Below, one piece after another: positions 40,674 through 53,100 of a stretch of 64,000 nucleotides of DNA. A model generated the notes under the pieces. That model was not told the origin of the DNA and made no database searches. It was given only the letters and a program-made list of their open reading frames with translations. Source of the DNA: Mesoplasma tabanidae (GTDB taxonomy: Bacteria; Bacillota_I; Bacilli_A; Mycoplasmatales; Mycoplasmataceae); assembly GCF_002804025.1 (NCBI RefSeq), contig NZ_CP024969.1, forward strand, positions 124,001 to 188,000, written 5' to 3'. Positions within the stretch are counted from its first letter, which is position 1, and every line of letters begins with the position of its first letter. The position numbers and the translations under genes are program-made.

Positions 40674-43600
40674 ATGCATTTTAAGAAAATTTATTTAATG
40701 TTGAAAAATTCATTTAAAAATGCCACTAAAAGTAAAACCCAATTAATTGGTGTTACTGTTTTAGCTTTTTTACTGTCTTTAGTTTTAACTTTAGTTGTTT
40801 CAATGAACGTTCGTGTTATTGAAAAATATAAGGATATGAATGAAAATTCAAGAGTACACGATGCTGTTATTGATTTAAATCCTTATGACAAAGTAGCAAC
40901 TGGTGAAAGCGAAGAAACTGAAGAAGCACCTAAGAACCTTGTTGCAGCGCAGCAATATTGGATTTATAAATTGCAGGAAAAATATTTTGAAGAATCAAGT
41001 GATTTACAATTTGAATGATCAAGAACCGAAGCAAGAGAATTTTCTCAAGTAAAACAAAATAAAAACGATTTAACAATTAAAGCTATTGCAAAAACATCTC
41101 AAGAAAATGATTTTGGAAATGATGCAGTTGATAAATTAGTTATTTTTAATGGACAAGATATAAAAACACATCACCAAGTTGTTATTGATCCTAATTATGC
41201 AAAAAATAATGGGATTAAATTAGGAGATGTTATTAGAATCCAAGCTGATAATTTAGGTAACTCATTATTAGTTAGAGAATCAGAAAATGCTCAAGTTTCA
41301 AGTGATGTTAAAAAAATTGAATCAACAAAAACTGACATTGATAACAAAGATGGAATTTATAATACTTACTATTCAAATTACCAATGATTTCAGGTTGTAG
41401 GATTTGGTAGCTCAGCTGATTTTATGGCACCAATATTCAATGCTTCGACAACTTTACCAAGTCGTTCTAAAGAAGTAATGATTTATGTTAACCCAACAGC
41501 ATTTGGATTAAAATACAATAAAGATACAAACTTATATGATTATAATCTTAACCAAAACGGTAACTTAACAGTTTCTTCTAATGTTGAAATTGAATCATTT
41601 TACTCTATAAAATTTAAAAATGCTAAAAAAGCAAAAACCACAGGACTAGCTCAATTTGAAACTGATTTAAAAGAATTAGTAAGAAGAAATTCAAACAATA
41701 AAATAGTGTATGGAAAAGAAGATTCAAGTTATAGATTTAGTAAAAGAATTCTTTTAATAGAAAAAACAATTAGAACTTATAATATTGCTGCATTTGTTAT
41801 ATTTATTTTAATTTTATTTGTTTGTCTATATACAATATCACTTGTTACTAAAAAACAAATTGAAAAGGCTTCAAAACAATTAGGAACATTAAAAGCATTA
41901 GGTTATAGAAAACGTATTCTTGTATATAATTTTGTTATGCTGCCTATTATTGCCTCAACAATTGGTGGAATACTAGGATATATTGTTTCAATAAGTGTTT
42001 CTAATACATTGACTAATGAGTTTGCGAGTTATTTTTCATTAAACTATTCTAAATTTGACTTTGATTGAATAACTCTTGTATTAATGATTGGTGTAATGTG
42101 ATTCATTTTATCTGCAATATCATTTGTTATTGCAACTATGTTAATGAGAAAGTCTTCATTAAGCTTAATTACATCAACATTTAATGAAAAAAGCAGTGCT
42201 TTTAAAGCTAAATTAAGAAGTATTCATTTTAGAAAATCATTTGGATCAAAATTAAGAAAAGCTTTATTAGTAGATGCTTTTGGAAAAATGATGGCAATTG
42301 GTTTTGTTGTTCTACTTTCATCAATGTTATTTACTGTTTCATTTGCTGCACCTGATATTTTAAAAAGAAATGAAAAGGCTACATATACTGGAGTTAAATA
42401 TAAACAAGTTGTTGAATATGCACAACCAAGTTATAATAACCCATTAACTTTTGCTAAAACATTTAATCCATCAACTGGACAAGATGACATGGTATATTCA
42501 AAAACAGCTGGTGGTTGAACTAGTTTAAAATTAAGAGATAACGGTGATTTTGATTATGATCAAGTTATGACTGACTTTTTTAATAATGAAATAAGTGAAA
42601 AATACTATTCAATATTTATTCAAAACTTATTTACAGCATCAAGTGATAACCAATATGCAATTCCTAATATTACTGAGTTAGCATTAGCTAATATGAAACT
42701 TTTAAATTTGGAAGGATCAGTATTTGATAGCAACTACTTTAGACAATTATCTAAATATGGAATTCCTGCTGCTACTAAATCAGATTTTTTAGGAAAAATG
42801 ATTTCTCCTATTATCTTAAAACAATGATTTGATTATCAAAATTTATTTAGTGAAATAAATTCAGCAAAAACATTATATGAAGCAGGAGCAGCAATACAAA
42901 CTTTCTATGCTAAATATTCTGAATCAATAGGTTTATCTATCTCAAATGATTTTAGAAATGATTATGGTACTGAAAAAATTAGTGATGAAAAGTGAATCAA
43001 AATGGAGCAAAATGAAAAGATAAATGTTTTTAATACTTCAAATGGTAATTTAGCTAATTCATATTTACAAAATAATACTGATATGCTTAAAAAATTATTA
43101 AAACCAAGTGACACAAGTGATGTTACATTTGAAAACCAAACAGATCCAGAAAAGAAATTTAAATTAACAGGTGGTAACTATACAGGATTAGGATCATATA
43201 AAATTGCGTCTAAACATAATACTGAAGAATCAATTAATGATTATTACTTAGGATTAAATTTTGATAAATTGGCAGAAGAAAACAATCAAGAAGCTAAAGA
43301 TCAAGCAACTGAAGCAATTACAGATATGTGAGAATGATTTACTTTCTTATTCAATAATCGCGTTGATCAAGCAATCATTCAGTCTGCATTTTCAAGACCA
43401 CCATATTCAGTTAAACAAACTTTAATAAATGCTTTTAATTCAAATGATAAAAATTATTCAATGGCATTTAACTTAGTATCATATGATCCAATTTTAGAAG
43501 CATTAGGTACAAAAATTCAAGCTGAAAAAAATGGCAAAAATTTTAAAATATATGGAATTGATAATGATAATAGATTTTTAGATTTAAGAGATTCAAATAA

Positions 43601-44975
43601 TAATAATTTAATTGAAAAATTATTCAATTCAAATGAGTCAAACGGAATTGTAATTAATGAAAGTTTAGCAAAAACTTTAAATTTAAAAGAAGGACAAGAA
43701 GTTGACTTTAATGTTATTCAAAATGAATTGCAAGATGCAACTAAAGGCGAAATTGTACCTTATAAATTAAACGATTGAGACACAAGCAGTTTATGAAACG
43801 GTAATGGTGGATTTAAACAAAACTCAAGAACTAATAGTTTAGGTTCAAATATACTTGTAACTAGACCTCATTTAAATGATAAACATTCAATAGATTTTAT
43901 GACAAGTATTTCATCTCCAACTGATTATTATAGTTCAATATTAAATGGTGACACAATAATTGGTAATAGAAAAACTAATACAAAATTTAAAATCGTAGGA
44001 ATTCATGAAGGATATGGTTCAGCACAAGCATGAATTAAGAATGATGATGCTAAATCTATATTAAAATATGATGAAGTTGAAAATTATTTATGAAAAAATT
44101 TCTTTGCAAAGCAATGAAACACACAATTTGGATATTCAACACTTGATCAGTTTAATAATAAAATAATTATTGAAGACAAAGAACAAGAGGAACTAAAAAT
44201 ATATAAAAAAATTAAAGGCTTAGATTTAACAAAAAATGGATTAGATGATTTTGACTTATTCAAAAATAAATTTATATATCATCCTCAAAATAATGATGAA
44301 AAAGAACTAGGAGAATTGATTTTAAAAATATTTGAAAATCAATACCCAGTATTTAACTATAAATATTCTAACAAAACTGATGTAGCTGATTATAATACAG
44401 TAATGAGTATTTCAAGTGCATTTGGAGACTATTCTCCAACATCATTAAATGGAATGGAAGCTAAATTTAGTTCTACTTATCAAGCATTTGATGGAAGTGG
44501 AATTGGAACAGTTGAATGAATTTTACCTATTGATTTATCAAAAGATATGCTAGAAGAAATATCACAATTGATTTTATTATTAATCGCAATAGCAATTGTT
44601 TTAATTCTTTCTTTAACATTTGTAATTATTTTATTAACAACTTCAATTATTATTACTGATAACATAAGATTTATTTCAACAATGAGAGTCTTAGGGTATC
44701 ATGATGCTTATGTTGTTAAAACAGTAATGGGGATGTATCTAATTGTTATATCAACAATGTTTGCAGTGGGATTTGCAGCAGGATGATTCATCTTTGCAAA
44801 AGCTATAAATATAATGTTATTAAATGGTGTTGTATTGCCAATAGCCTTCCCAATTTGATTACCAATTATAGTTTTCTTAGGAATAGTTGGTATTTACGCA
44901 ATTGCTATTTATGCAGGATATAAACGAATTACAAAAACAAATTCAGTTAGAATTTTGCAAAATGCAGATATCTAG
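40674..44975 (+). CDS. Giant FtsX-like ABC permease (1433 aa)
   Basis: Large membrane protein with the layout of MacB/LolE-type permeases: one N-terminal span (about 24-44), an outside domain of about 310 residues, three spans (about 370-392, 418-440, 462-490), a fifth near 540, a second outside domain of about 700 residues, and three C-terminal spans (about 1293-1318, 1345-1365, 1385-1412). Both FtsX cores are visible (GTLKALGYRKRIL; RVLGYHDAYVV). TGA is read as Trp more than 20 times. GGGAAGG lies about 7 bases before the ATG. No ATPase gene lies beside it, so its energy source and cargo are unknown. The lipoprotein-like gene starts 21 bases after its stop and should be cotranscribed. Confidence 0.88.
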
Positions 44976-44996
44976 ATAGAAAGGGTATTTAAAATT

Positions 44997-47543
44997 ATGA
45001 AAAAAATATTATTAAGTTTAAGTGCTCTAACTATTGGGGCAACTCCAGCTGTATCTTTATTAAATGTTGGTCAAAAGCAAGTAATAACAGTAGTTACATC
45101 AGAAATCCAAAAGAAAATAGATGAAACTTCTGTTTTATTCAAAGCACCAACAATTACTAATGCACAAAAACAAAATTCTACTGTTACTACAAATTGATTA
45201 AATGATCAAAAGGTAAGTAACATTAGTAATATTGACAGTAGTTTAAGTTATAGTGAATATAATAAAACTATTTATGACATGAAATCAGCTGATAAAACAT
45301 TAAATAAACTTTATAAAGATAAAGATTATAATCATAAAAATGAAGATGCAAGCACTGAGCTAATATTTGGAACAGCAGATAAAGGTTTGAGCTTATTAGA
45401 AAATTCAATTGATGAAAATGGATTAAAAGCAGAGGGCATTAATGAAGTACTTAACTGAATTTCATACGTTTCATTTGGTGCTGGTGTTGCAGGAAAATTA
45501 AATGCAAAGAGCATAGATAAGAGCATTTTAAAGCTAAATGAGAAAATTGGGTGATTAAGTGCATTTAAAAATACTCCTGTACCAACTTTAAGCAAACTTA
45601 ATAATGAATATGGTGTTTATACTTTCCAAGATTTACAAGACTTTATATCAATTTCAATTGCTAACTTATTAGCTGAAGCTAGTGGGTTTGAAGGAACTTT
45701 TAAAACAGTTGGTAGCAAAAATAAAAAATATAATGAAGTTGTAACAAAAAAGTTAAATCTTAAGGACGCTAAAATTGTTGTTGATAATAAGGGGAACGCA
45801 AATCCAATAAAAGTTCCATCAGGTGGATGGGCACCTCCATATAACGTAGATAATAAAAAAAATTATTCTCCAAATGACACAAGAACTTTGCTGAAAATGC
45901 AAAAAGACTTTTATCAAGCATTAATCTTACACATATTGGATGGTGAAAATGTTAGTTTTAATTTTAAATTAAATGCTGAAAATATGGTTGAAATAATTAA
46001 TTTAATTTATTCTCTTTCATGATACATTTCGTCTTATGATAAATATGTTAATGAAAATCCAAAGGATGATAATTATTTATTTTCTAGTACTGAAACAAAT
46101 ATAAGTATTTTTGAAAAAAATAAGGAAGTTAAATTAACAAAGCAGGATATTGAAAGCAAAGGTTTAGATGGAATTTTAAAATTATTTAAAAGTTTACTTG
46201 TTAAAGGAGATTCTAACTCTTCAAGAAGAGTATTGAAGATTCTGTTTCAACCAACTGACACTGTAACGCCTTCGTGAAATGAAGATGCAAAGTTAAAATT
46301 GGTTCAACTATGACCACCGGCAGGGCCTGGATTTTATGGTAATTGATCTAAAAATAATCAAAATAATGGATTGACACTTTTAATAAATAACTTAGTTATT
46401 GGTTTATTTCAATCAAATAAATTTAAAACAGCTTTAAAAATTCCAGAAAGTCTTGCTTGGTTATTAGGAGAAAGCACAGGATCAACAATTGGTAATATGT
46501 TAAATTCAATATTAGCAGATAATGATAATAAATACTTTTTTGATAAAATGTCTTCAGATTTTATTCTTGACACATTAATTGGGGCATTCGTAAAAGATTT
46601 AAAAACATATTTAGCTAAAATTGGTGAAATGGCAAAAGACGGAGCTTTTACCAATACAATAAGTAAAATTTTTACAACAAAATTAAATGTGCTAATGGAT
46701 TATATAGGTTCAATTATGGATGTATTTTCGCCACCAGCAGCAACAGATCCTCCAAGACAGCCTTCAACGCTTCCTAAAACGTCTATATTAGAACTTATGA
46801 ATATTGGCGTTATGGGTATTACAATTGGTAATGTAATATGGAGCGGATTAAACTTTATAAATACATCTCTTTCTGAAATAATGAAGCCCTTAGGCTTATT
46901 AGGAGCATTAATAAGTGATGATGTTTCTAAAAATTATACTTTTTATGTAAAAGATAAAGAAAACCAAGATTCCAAAATTTCTTTAGAAGAATTGCTTGGT
47001 TACAATCCAGGAGATGTATTTGAAAAAAATACTAAGACTTCAGATCTAGCTATTGTTTGGTCTATGATGCGATTTGTTAATACAGACAAAGGTAAAAACA
47101 AAGTTGTTGGAGTTGCACCTAACAATTCAAACGGAACATCAGGTGAAATAATTTATGGTCATAAAGCATGAAAAATGCTTCTTGGTTTAAACTATGACCA
47201 GATGAGTTATTATGACAATTCATTATTATATTGAATGAATGAATTATTAACAAATGGATTGACAGCAAAAATAATTCAATGACCTATTAAAATGAGCAGA
47301 AAGTATGTTGATTATAATCTTAGCGATATAACTTATAATAGAAATAAAAAAATGAATTACTGATCAAACAAAGATTTATTTTCAACACAATTTATAAGTT
47401 ATCAAGAAGATTCAAAACAAGAAGTTATAAACTATAAAATAATTTATAAAATTAAAAAAGATGTTTATAACACATATGAAGTTTCTGTATATAAAGAACA
47501 TTCTAGTTCAAAATATAAAATCAATTCATTTAGTAAAATATAA
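44997..47543 (+). CDS. Large surface protein, lipoprotein paralogue lacking the lipobox cysteine
   Basis: An 848-aa secreted or surface protein. The N terminus (MKKILLSLSALTIGATPAVS) looks like a mollicute lipoprotein signal, but where paralogues read VVxC it reads SLLNVG, so no cysteine is available for lipidation. The same-family gene on the other strand (47572-50064) keeps the cysteine. Both end in a related beta-rich segment (QFISYQ...VINYKIIYKI here, KLISYT...VTYNINYK there). This resembles the mollicute paralogous lipoproteins often called MOLPALP; function unknown. Trp is TGG at least four times (45828, 46459, 46839, 47058), more than in the housekeeping genes. AAAGGG lies 11 bases before the ATG. 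Confidence 0.8.
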
Positions 47544-47573
47544 AAAATGCAAATCTTATGATCTGCATTTTTT
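47542..47573. terminator. Bidirectional terminator between the two convergent lipoprotein paralogues
   Basis: AAAAAATGCA and TGCATTTTTT pair, with ATC/GAT above one mismatch and a TTAT loop. A-run on one side and T-run on the other allow it to act for both strands. Confidence 0.85.
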
Positions 47574-50064
47574 ATTTGTTTAATTTAAATTCTAATATTT
47601 CATATTTAGCGTTATTTTCATTTTCCTTGGTTCCAGGTAAAACTAACTTAACTGTGTAATTATTGTTTATAGAACCGTTTTTATAATTTATGTTATAAGT
47701 AACTTGGCTGTCGCTTTTACCATTTCTAAAGTTAGTATAGCTTATTAATTTTGTATTAAAATGAATATAATTTAAGTCTTCTAGATATGATTTATTTTGT
47801 TTATCATCAAACATGTCAGCTAGTGCTTTAAGAATGTCATTTATTCCACCTAAGATACCTGTAATTAATTTACCAGTTTCATCATTTCAAAGTGTACTTA
47901 TTGAAGATAAAATTGTTCCTGCTCTAAATTGGTTTCAATCAATTTGACCATTTTCTAACTCAACACCTAATCCCATCATTCATTTAGCTGCTTGTCTACT
48001 ATTCAAATCTCTATTTTTTGAAAGTCCATTTTTACCATTTCCACCTGGTATTGTAACTTTAATTCCTGTATTTTTTTTGTCAGATAATTTTGTTGCTAAA
48101 GCTAATACATAAGTATATTCTTTACCATTATCGTTTATTATTAAATTTGAATTATTTTCAAATAGTTCTGTCATTTTAACAGGAGTTGAACTGCCATTAA
48201 TTATTTTGAAATCGTCATCTAAGAATAATGAAACATCATTAAATGCGTCTGCTATATTAACTATTTTTGGTGCAACACCTTTGCCTAGCAATGCAACTAA
48301 ATAGCTTAAACCTTTAGTCCCTAATCTTAAAATGTCACTTAATTTAATTTCTTTAGTTATTTGAATATCTATAATTTGTTTTAAAGAAATTTTTGGTAAT
48401 TCAATAGGCAGACTATTTTCAAGTCCTAATATTTTCATTAATTTTCTAATGTCTGTATTTACTAAATATCCTAAAAATTTATTAGTGAAAGAACCTTCAG
48501 AGTTAACTAAGTGTAATATTTTAGGTTCTAACTCCTCGGCTTTAATCATAATATTTTTGATTTGTTCCACAAGTTTCTCATTATTTTTAATAAAAGATCA
48601 TTTTAGTGCATTGTTTAAAGATCCTTTAACTTGTTCAATTAAAGTTGCAAAAAAGTTATCCATGTCAATACCTGTAAATATTGAACTAATAACACCTGAA
48701 GCAACACCACCAAGTTGTTCTGAACCCATACCTATTTTATTTAAGAAATCCATTATTCCACCATCAGGATCAAAAGAAGCTGTGTATGCTTTAATAATTC
48801 CATCAAGTGTTGAACTTAAAAAGGTATTCATGGCACCATTTTCTTTTTTACCATTACTTGATCATTCACCTAATTTAAAATCCATAGTTTTAGATTCAAT
48901 TTTTAATACTTTTTTATCAAAATTTAAATTTTTATTACCTGTAGTTATATCATCATCTACTTGAAATAAAATTTTTAAAGTTCTTAAAAGTTTGTATGAA
49001 TTTTTATCAGGTTCTCCTGAAAACAAATCATAAAAAAATTGCAGTAACCCATCTATATTTGTAGCGTCAATTATTTTTTCAGATATCTGAGATTTATTTA
49101 TATCGGCAATTACTTCTAAATTTGTTTTATCTATTGAAAAAATGTGATTATCATCTAGCATATCCTCTGAATTTAAATCATATTCATCTGTTGTAAAATT
49201 TTGTATATATCAATTAATACCAAATAATGCATTAATTAATAAAGCAAGACTTTCGCCTGTGAAAGAAACTTTTGAGTTGTTTTCTTTATTATTTATTTTT
49301 TTAAATATTTTTGTTCAAACACTTGAATTATAATAATAGTAATCTAAATTAATGTCTTCATGTTCAATATTAAAATCAAATTCTTCATCTAATTTAATAT
49401 CAAAAAGATTAGCAGCAAATAAACTTAGTTGGTATGAAAAATAAATCTTTAAATCTTGATTTGTTTTTATTCCCATTTTAATAAGTTCTTTATAATTAGG
49501 AACTTTTACATCTTTCATTATGCTCAATAACTTAGAAATTTTGGGCATAATTTTTTGAACTGACAATATATTTTTTTCGCTTAGAGAACTTAATAATAAA
49601 GGTAAAGCAGTATTTCATAAAGTTGGGTCAAAATTAATACCAACAAGTTTATAAATTTCATTATAAGCTTTTTGTAAAGTATTTATTAATTTACTCATTT
49701 CATTTTCTTGAACCGGATTATCAAATTCAGCTTTTGAATAAACATCATTATTCATATATGTGTTAGCTTGAGTAGTATTGAAGAAAGTATCAAATAACTT
49801 AGACATTTGAGATGAATCATTAACTTTGTTTGTCATGTCTTTAACTTTTAATTTACTAATATATTTATCAACCGAAGGACCATTATAACCCTCAGAGTTT
49901 GCTAAAATAGCACCTTTAAAATAATTAGATGTTGAAGCCATTACTTCTGCTAATTTATTATCTATACTTTTTTGAATTGTATCTATATACTTGCAAGAAA
50001 CTACAGCCATTACTGGTGAAACAGATAATGATGTTGCTCCTATAAGCGTTATTAATTTTTTCAT
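47572..50064 (-). CDS. Large surface lipoprotein (MOLPALP-like)
   Basis: An 830-aa lipoprotein. The signal MKKLITLIGATSLSVSPVMAVVSC has a proper lipobox (VVSC, Cys24), so it should be lipid-anchored on the outer face of the cell. The rest is Asn/Lys/Leu-rich with several amphipathic segments (for example GSEQLGGVASGVISSIFTGIDMDNFF) and no catalytic motif that I recognise. Trp codons are all TGA where the frame is broken in the standard code. An in-frame ATG at 50073 would add three residues; neither start has a spaced ribosome site (GTAGGA abuts the inner ATG). It is convergent with its cysteine-less paralogue and divergent from the second giant permease. Confidence 0.82.
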
Positions 50065-50080
50065 TCCTACCATAATAAAA

Positions 50081-50110
50081 TAATTTTACACTTTTTTACA
50101 TTTTTTTACA
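50081..50110. repeat. Three tandem 10-base units in the divergent lipoprotein/permease promoter
   Basis: TAATTTTACA, CTTTTTTACA and TTTTTTTACA follow each other at an exact 10-base period. On the minus strand each unit begins TGTAAAA. The copy nearest the lipoprotein gene contains TAAAAT, a possible -10 box whose start point would fall about 3 bases before the ATG at 50073. The rest of the 109-base gap holds only AT-rich sequence toward the permease start. Confidence 0.5.
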
Positions 50111-50173
50111 CCAAACATTAACTAATAATATAAAATAAATAATATGTAAATAACATTATAGTTGGAGAAAGAA

Positions 50174-53100
50174 ATGAAAATAACTTGGCTGCTATTTAAA
50201 CAAGGGATAAGAAGTATGTTTAAATTTAAAATTCAATTTATAGTAGTAATTCTACTATCATTTTTTGCGTCTTTTTATTTAGCTTCAACAACAAGTCTAA
50301 ATTCAAGAATGAATAGATCATATGATGATATAGTTAGAAGTTATGAAAAATTTGACTATTCATATTCTACTAAAGCAAGTGAGTCTAATTTGTCAACTTC
50401 TTCTAAAACATTATTACCAATATTGGATTTAATACCTAATTCAACAAATTACTTTAAACAAAATAATAAAATAATTCATGATTCTTTTAACGTTGTTTTA
50501 AATGATCATGGTTTTACTGAAAATGGCTATAATGAAAACATAATCACTAAAACATTTTTTGAAAATCAAAAACCTACAAATACTATAAAAGATATATGAA
50601 ACTTAAAAAATGAATGAACTTGAGGAAGAATGTCAGTGGTTGAATCTGATCCATTTAAAGGAACATTTGATTACGTATCTCAAAATTATCAAACTAATTT
50701 TGGTTCAAATATTGATAAATATAGTGGCGCGGATTATTTTAATACTTTTTCATCTTTTACTTACTTAATTGTTAAAGCACTTTCTGAAACTTTATATAAT
50801 GAATTAAAAAATGATTCACCAGATGAATCATTTGCAAATTCACTTATCTATAAATATTGAAAAGAAAATGACTACAAAGTTGATAAAAATTTTAAAAGTA
50901 TAAAACTTGAAAGTTTTAATAAAGAAGATATGCATTCAACTCTATGATATGACGAATATAAAAAACAAGTTTCAAGTTTAGGTGAATTTCAAGTTTATGT
51001 ATATAATGCACTTGAAACTGTAGCATATTTTATAACTTATCAAATTAATCAGTTTTTAACTAATTCATACTCAAGAACAACAAAACATATGAGTTCATTT
51101 GACTGATCAACAGCAGGAAATAATGACGTTGAAAAAACAACAAGATATGTTAAAGAGTTTAATACAATAGCAGACAAAAATAAAGAAATGAAAATATTTG
51201 TAAAACTACAATTACCTAATCAAGGTGAACAAACAATAACTGGTGGTGATTTAACTAGTGAGCAAATTTGAAATTATAATAAAGAGTTAACTTTTGAATA
51301 TATTTTTGGAGCACCGTTAGAAGAAAATGAAAAAATTAATAGTGATTTTATTGTTGGAGATATTAGTACAACATATCAATTAAAAGCTAATGATTCAAAC
51401 ATAATTGCATCTAAATTGAAAGTTGAAAATAATGGATTAAGAGGTCTTGCTAACCCGGTAACTGTAGCAATGGACGAATCAATTAATGAATATTCATTTT
51501 CAACAATAAACTTGTTAAATCCTTGAGAAAAAAATAATTTAGGTGAAAAATGAGAAAATCAAAATACCGGTAAAAAATATAGTTATGAATTTGACTCAAA
51601 TAAATACAAAACAATGTATGACTGAGCAAATATTTATTCTCATAATGTATTTCACCAAACTATGGCAGCTGAAGTAAATGAGATAGAGCTTTATTTAAGA
51701 GAAGAAGCTTTTATGTATGATAGAACTTCAAAAACTAACTTTAGATTTGTTATTTTAGATGACAATTATGACTATAATTTCAAAGTAACAGCAGGTTTAC
51801 CTGTTATGCAATCAAACGAAATAGTTATTTCACAGCAATATGCATTTAAGAATGGATATTCAGTTGGAGATGCAATTAAAATTGGTAATTCAAATTTTAT
51901 TATTTCTGGTTTTGGTAGTGATGCTTTAACTTACTATCCATTAGTCGATCCAGAAATACCTTTAAGTGATGTTGCAAATTCTGTTATTGTTTATGCACCA
52001 AAATATATAGTTGAAAAAGTAATGAAAGATGGTAGTGAAAAAGACTTATCATTTACAACTTATTATTTTATTAAAGATGCTTTAAAAGAAAAAGAAACAT
52101 TAAGTAAAAGAATGTCAATTTATGATTCAGTATTATTTTCAAATAAATCTAAATTATCTGAAAGTTTTGAAGATTCACAAAATGATTCATTAAATTTTGG
52201 CGACAAAAAATCTATAAATGAAATTAAAAACTTTGAAAAAACTTATTTTAATCTAAATTGAACATTACAACCTAAAATGCTGGAAATAGTTACTATTGTG
52301 TCAATTGTTACATCAATTTTAGTTTTATTGATGTCATTTGTTTCAATTATATTTGGTATTAAAAAAACTATAGATCATAACTCAAATCAAATTGGATTCT
52401 TAAAGGCAAAAGGTGTAGATTCATATAGACTTTCTCTTTCTTATATTGTTTATTCAATTATCTTATTTTTTATAGTTGTTCCATTAGCTTGATTAAGCGC
52501 TGGTTTTTTCCAAGAAATCATAACAAAATTATTTGCAACTTACTTTTCAACTACTCTTTATGAATTTGTTTTTGATTATAAGATATTGCTTGTATTACTA
52601 ATCTTATTTGGGATTGGTTCATTAATTCTAAGTTACTTAATAGCATTTATTCTAGTTTCAAAAGACGTATTAAAAATCATTAACAAAGAGAGTCAACAAG
52701 GAAAAGCTAGAAATTGATTGCCTAGAAAACTTAATATCATAAATATAATGGACTTTAAATTTAGATTTCCTTTAAAAATCGCACTTAGAGGCTCAAAACA
52801 AATTGCAATGATAAGTGTAACTGTTCTTATTACAGCATTTGTTATAACAATTTCTATATTAACTCCCTCAATGCTTAACGTTTATATTAGAGACGCTGGC
52901 AAATACTATACATACAATAATCAGTATATAATGAATGATGAATTAACAGGTTTACCAACTGCAAAAACTTCGTTAACAGCTTCAAGAGGTTTACCTACAA
53001 CAGAAAGTTTATATCAAGAACCAAAAACTCTTTTAGGAACATCTTCAAGAGATCAAATCTCAGATATTTACTTTGATAATAACAAATATTATGTTGATTC

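Noticed and set aside
42138-43331. Several short frames in 40.6-44.9 kb and 50.1-55.6 kb as separate small genes
   Set aside because: All share one frame and are separated only by TGA, so they are parts of two long permeases.
48449-48964. 171-codon plus-strand frame opposite the lipoprotein gene
   Set aside because: The minus-strand frame covers the whole region with a signal peptide and lipobox, and the plus-strand translation has no recognisable features.
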